NCBI GenBank assembly: GCA_902793335.1
Contig: CADBCZ010000030.1
Location: 1 to 61,175, forward strand
Length of the DNA stretch: 61,175 nt
Reading direction: 5' to 3'
DNA from: an uncultured Lachnospiraceae bacterium
GTDB lineage: Bacteria; Bacillota; Clostridia; Lachnospirales; Lachnospiraceae
In this document: one piece after another, positions 58,388 through 61,175 of the stretch
Position numbering within the stretch: position 1 is the stretch's first letter
Layout: each line of letters begins with the position of its first letter
Translations under genes and position numbers: made by a program
Notes under the pieces: generated by a model
Database searches by the model: none
Told to the model about the DNA's origin: nothing
Seen by the model: only the letters and a program-made list of their open reading frames with translations

Positions 58388-59074
58388 TTATTTACCACTT
58401 TTAACTGTTTCCTTGATCATAACTAATGATTTCTTAGGTCCAGGTACTGAACCCTTAACTAAAATCACGTCATTCTCAGCATCTATTTTAACAATCTCTA
58501 AGTTCTGAACGGTTACTCTGACAGCACCCATATGTCCTGCCATCTTCTTACCCTTAAATACTTTACCAGGATCAGTTGCACAACCGTTAGAGCCCTGATG
58601 GCGATGGTATTTTGAACCATGAGTCTTAGGACCTGTGTGTAAGCCGTGACGCTTGATTGCTCCGGCATAACCTTTACCCTTTGACTTAGCAGTTACATCG
58701 ATCTTATCACCCTCTGAAAAGATGTCAGCCTTAATTACGCTTTCACCTGCAACGTATTCAGAAGCATTCTCAACTCTGAACTCGCGAACGAACTGCTTAG
58801 GTGTAGTTCCTGCCTTCTTGAAATGACCTACAGCTGCCTTACCAGCACCATGCGGATTTCTTATTACTTTCTTACCTGATACGTCTTTAGTTGTAATTCT
58901 TTCTTTCTTCTCACCGAAGCCAACCTGAATTGCTTCATATCCATCGTTGTCTGCGGTCTTAACCTGTGTTACCACACAAGGACCTGCCTGTAATACAGTA
59001 ACCGGTGTCAATACACCATCCTCGTTGAAGATCTGTGTCATACCGATCTTCGTAGCTAAAATTGCTTTCTTCAT
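58388..59074 (-). CDS. rplC: 50S ribosomal protein L3
   Basis: 228 residues. [20 protein letters not shown] start, [23 protein letters not shown] at 59074 with AGGAGG; upstream in-frame codons excluded. Confidence 0.97.
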   Translation of the reverse strand: MKKAILATKIGMTQIFNEDGVLTPVTVLQAGPCVVTQVKTADNDGYEAIQVGFGEKKERITTKDVSGKKVIRNPHGAGKAAVGHFKKAGTTPKQFVREFRVENASEYVAGESVIKADIFSEGDKIDVTAKSKGKGYAGAIKRHGLHTGPKTHGSKYHRHQGSNGCATDPGKVFKGKKMAGHMGAVRVTVQNLEIVKIDAENDVILVKGSVPGPKKSLVMIKETVKSGK

Positions 59075-59159
59075 TTTAAAATTTCCTCCTAAATCATTTA
59101 CAGCGGATTGCCTTGGCAATCATTCTAAATGGGGCTTTCACCCATTAGGTCCGCATTCA

Positions 59160-59477
59160 TTATTTTGTTTTCATCTTAACGTCGATGTAAACTCCGGCAG
59201 ACATATCTAACTTCTGTAAAGCATCGATAGTCTTCTGTGTAGGCTGGATCACATCGATCAATCTCTTATGAGTTCTCTGCTCAAACTGCTCTCTTGAATC
59301 CTTGTACTTGTGTACTGCTCTAAGAATTGTGATTTTCTCAACCTTAGTAGGCATTGGTACAGGACCTGAAACCTTAGCACCTGTCTTCTTAACAGTGTCA
59401 ATGATGTTTGCTGCAGCCTGATCGATCAACTTATGATCATAAGCCTTAAGAGTAATTCTCATTACCTGATTTGCCAT
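59160..59477 (-). CDS. rpsJ: 30S ribosomal protein S10
   Basis: 105 residues, first gene of the S10 operon. [45 protein letters not shown] site. S10 is also NusE in antitermination. Confidence 0.97.
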   Translation of the reverse strand: MANQVMRITLKAYDHKLIDQAAANIIDTVKKTGAKVSGPVPMPTKVEKITILRAVHKYKDSREQFEQRTHKRLIDVIQPTQKTIDALQKLDMSAGVYIDVKMKTK

Positions 59478-59676
59478 AAAAAAAGCCGCCTCCTTTTCGC
59501 ACTTATTAGTAGTACGACAAGTGGTGACTGTACACTCTCCCGTGTGTGTCCTAACGCCCGCGCGGATGGTTATGGTACAGTGACTTGCCGTCAGTATCTA
59601 GACTTGACATTCGCTCCACGGAAAACCTACTTAAACAAGTAGCAACCTCACGCTTCAACGCTATCAATGTCACAGC
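59478..59676 (-). promoter_or_regulatory. structured S10-operon leader
   Basis: About 200 nt without a gene. On the minus strand ACGGCAAGT...ACTGTAC pairs with GTACAGT...ACTTGTCGT (59514-59592), closing a long arm. The position and length fit an autoregulatory leader of the L4-controlled type, but this family differs from the E. coli leader and the assignment is inference. Confidence 0.5.
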
Positions 59677-59683
59677 AAGTGTC

Positions 59684-59712
59684 ACTATACCATAGAATTT
59701 ATACCATTGCAA
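59684..59712 (-). promoter_or_regulatory. candidate promoter of the S10 operon
   Basis: Minus-strand TTGCAA (59707-59712), 17-bp spacer, TATAGT (59684-59689). The -35 has only four consensus bases. Transcription would start about 200 nt before rpsJ. Confidence 0.5.
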
Positions 59713-59774
59713 GCGGTAATTCAAAAAAATTGTACTTTTTTTAGAACAATTCCAACCTTTTGTTTTTAACACAC

Positions 59775-61025
59775 CTATCTTAAAACCAGCTCCATCAAAG
59801 TCTGCTTCAGATGAAATTCCTCACAAAGTCTCTTGGCCTCATTTAGACATGCTATTTCCTTATCGCTCTTTCCGCCATTCAATTCGGAAGCGGGCTTTGC
59901 AGAATACTCAATGCATCTCCCCTGCTTCTTAAGAACCGCACGAATAAGTATATTCTTTGGAGAGTGTGCAATATCTATAAATTCCAGAAGTTGCGTGTTG
60001 TAACCGCAATATTCCAACACATTGGCTCTGATTGCGTCTGTCATAAGCGCACTCACCCTCTCTTTGACGATACCGTATCTTGTGAGTATCGAAAAATCGT
60101 CGCTTTCAATCTGAGCATTTAATTCATGCTGGCAACATGGCACAGATAAAATGATACCCGCATTCCAGTTAATTGCATTGTAAAGAGCATAATCCGTTGC
60201 CGTATCGCAGGCATGAAGAGTAACCACCATATCAACCGGCGCATCAGTCTTATATCCGTTAATATCACCCAGCTCAAAATGAAGATCATCATAATGGTAT
60301 TTCTTCGCGGTTTCATTACATTTTCTAATCACATCCGCTTTTAAGTCAAGTCCTGTGATATTAACCTTCATCCCCTTAAGCTCTACCAGATAATAATACA
60401 GTATAAATGTAAGGTAGGATTTACCACAGCCAAAATCTATTATATTGAAAACCTTACCACCGTTATCATATTTTTTGATAATATCATCCACCAGCTCAAT
60501 AAATCGGTTGATCTGCTTGAACTTGTCATACATGGAACGAACAACCTTGCCCTCTTTTGTGAATATACCAAGATCAACCAATGGCGGAATCACAGTTCCC
60601 TCCTGCAAGATATAATTCTTTTTGCGGTTATGAGACGATGTCTTAGACAGAGTTCCTGTTTCGTGTTCTTTCTTATTATTACTATCACAATTATTAAGCG
60701 ACGTTTTCTTAGATAACAGCTTTCCCTTCTTTGACACCTTGAAATCATAGCTTACATCTTCGCAGAACACATTCATCTGTCTATACTTTTCAGAAAACAA
60801 TTCAAAGACTGTATCCTCAAGCTCACCAATTCCGATATTTTCATGAAACGCCTGCTTGTCGGTAAACCTTTCCACCTGGTACATCATTTTATCTTTCATG
60901 ATGATTTTTGATATGACTATCTTCTTATATATATATGTTTTATCACAAAGATTGCTAAGCACTATCTTTAAAGGCATAGAATCCATAGCTTTCTTAATCT
61001 TATTCTTTTCTTCTATCGTTACCAT
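59775..61025 (-). CDS. class I SAM-dependent methyltransferase
   Basis: 416 residues. N-terminal part of about 170 residues not recognised. SAM-binding motif I IIDFGCGKSYLTF near residue 196, acidic motif II NITGLDLKADVIRK, LHACDTATDYAL and VPCCQHELN (motif near the active site) are like the Methyltransf_32 group, some of which act on RNA; substrate not known. ATG with AAGGAG. Downstream of it is the S10 operon. Confidence 0.85.
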   Translation of the reverse strand: MVTIEEKNKIKKAMDSMPLKIVLSNLCDKTYIYKKIVISKIIMKDKMMYQVERFTDKQAFHENIGIGELEDTVFELFSEKYRQMNVFCEDVSYDFKVSKKGKLLSKKTSLNNCDSNNKKEHETGTLSKTSSHNRKKNYILQEGTVIPPLVDLGIFTKEGKVVRSMYDKFKQINRFIELVDDIIKKYDNGGKVFNIIDFGCGKSYLTFILYYYLVELKGMKVNITGLDLKADVIRKCNETAKKYHYDDLHFELGDINGYKTDAPVDMVVTLHACDTATDYALYNAINWNAGIILSVPCCQHELNAQIESDDFSILTRYGIVKERVSALMTDAIRANVLEYCGYNTQLLEFIDIAHSPKNILIRAVLKKQGRCIEYSAKPASELNGGKSDKEIACLNEAKRLCEEFHLKQTLMELVLR

Positions 61026-61057
61026 CTATTTCTCCTTTTTCTAACTCATAATACTAT

Positions 61058-61175
61058 GTAATTGCGAAACTCTATGAATTGTGAATTGCGTTGTGCATGT
61101 TATACAAATTCCATAAGCACGGTGCTTTCGAGCCGCCGGTACTTCCAATGACACTTAACGAACAACGTGAGTTCT
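61058..61175. repeat. palindromic repeat element, copy B (cut by the window end)
   Basis: 61058-61138 is the inverse of 35764-35844, 80 of 81 positions identical. After the shared GCCGCCG it diverges: GGTACTTCCAATGACAC here. It lies 33 bp upstream of the methyltransferase gene. Confidence 0.7.

Overview
The window is a low-GC Firmicute chromosome segment, most likely from Lachnospiraceae (Clostridia). The evidence is strong AGGAGG ribosome-binding sites, the S10-spc-alpha ribosomal gene order with adk and map after secY, a zinc-type S14, a long-form hibernation factor, a YjfB-family motility protein, a single acyl-ACP thioesterase and an L17 with an extra internal segment. Genus is not determinable by eye. 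Nearly every gene lies on the minus strand; the single plus-strand gene is at 32430-33353. So the text runs against transcription and the operons start at the right-hand side.

From left to right: a tRNA-Ser(TGA) at the edge; a housekeeping block (ispD, tsaD, a membrane-anchored unknown, rnz, rimI, tsaB, tsaE, a YcxB-like protein, tex) that holds tsaB, tsaD and tsaE for t6A tRNA modification; a dCMP deaminase; lysC and hom for aspartate-family amino acids, with a CheW-like protein directly upstream of hom; prfB with its classical +1 programmed frameshift; secA and hpf. Between hpf and an SH3/NlpC-P60 wall hydrolase is about 600 bp of AT-rich DNA with a dense cluster of DnaA-box-like 9-mers.

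The stretch 18-36 kb is more accessory: a YjfB-like protein, a D-2-hydroxyacid dehydrogenase, a lysophospholipase-like hydrolase, an ABC exporter whose permease is fused to a CAAX-type protease domain, a C-terminally short sugar-binding lipoprotein next to a membrane GGDEF protein, a second CPBP protease, RidA, CvfB, acyl-ACP thioesterase, a two-component system reduced to fragments, a hotdog thioesterase, a zinc-phospholipase-like protein, a divergent pair of unrecognised proteins (one cysteine-rich, one coiled-coil), nadA, and a TetR/MFS efflux pair with two matching operators.

From 36.8 kb to 59.5 kb lie rplM-rpsI, an isolated N-terminal Enzyme I domain, truA, an ECF transporter module (EcfT plus a single polypeptide carrying both EcfA ATPases), then in transcription order rpsJ through rplQ. 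This ribosomal cluster is interrupted by several non-coding inserts with strong inverted repeats (adk-secY, rpsM-rpmJ, rpoA-rpsD, rplB-rpsS, rplF-rpsH). rpmJ (37 codons) is present at 46406-46519. A SAM methyltransferase gene follows, and the window ends in a copy of an 81-bp repeat that also lies, inverted, in the leader of the MFS gene. No IS element, prophage or CRISPR array was seen. The most notable candidates for new biology are the DnaA-box cluster, the lipoprotein/GGDEF pair, the divergent pair with a promoter box shared with the YjfB gene, and the stand-alone Enzyme I N-domain.
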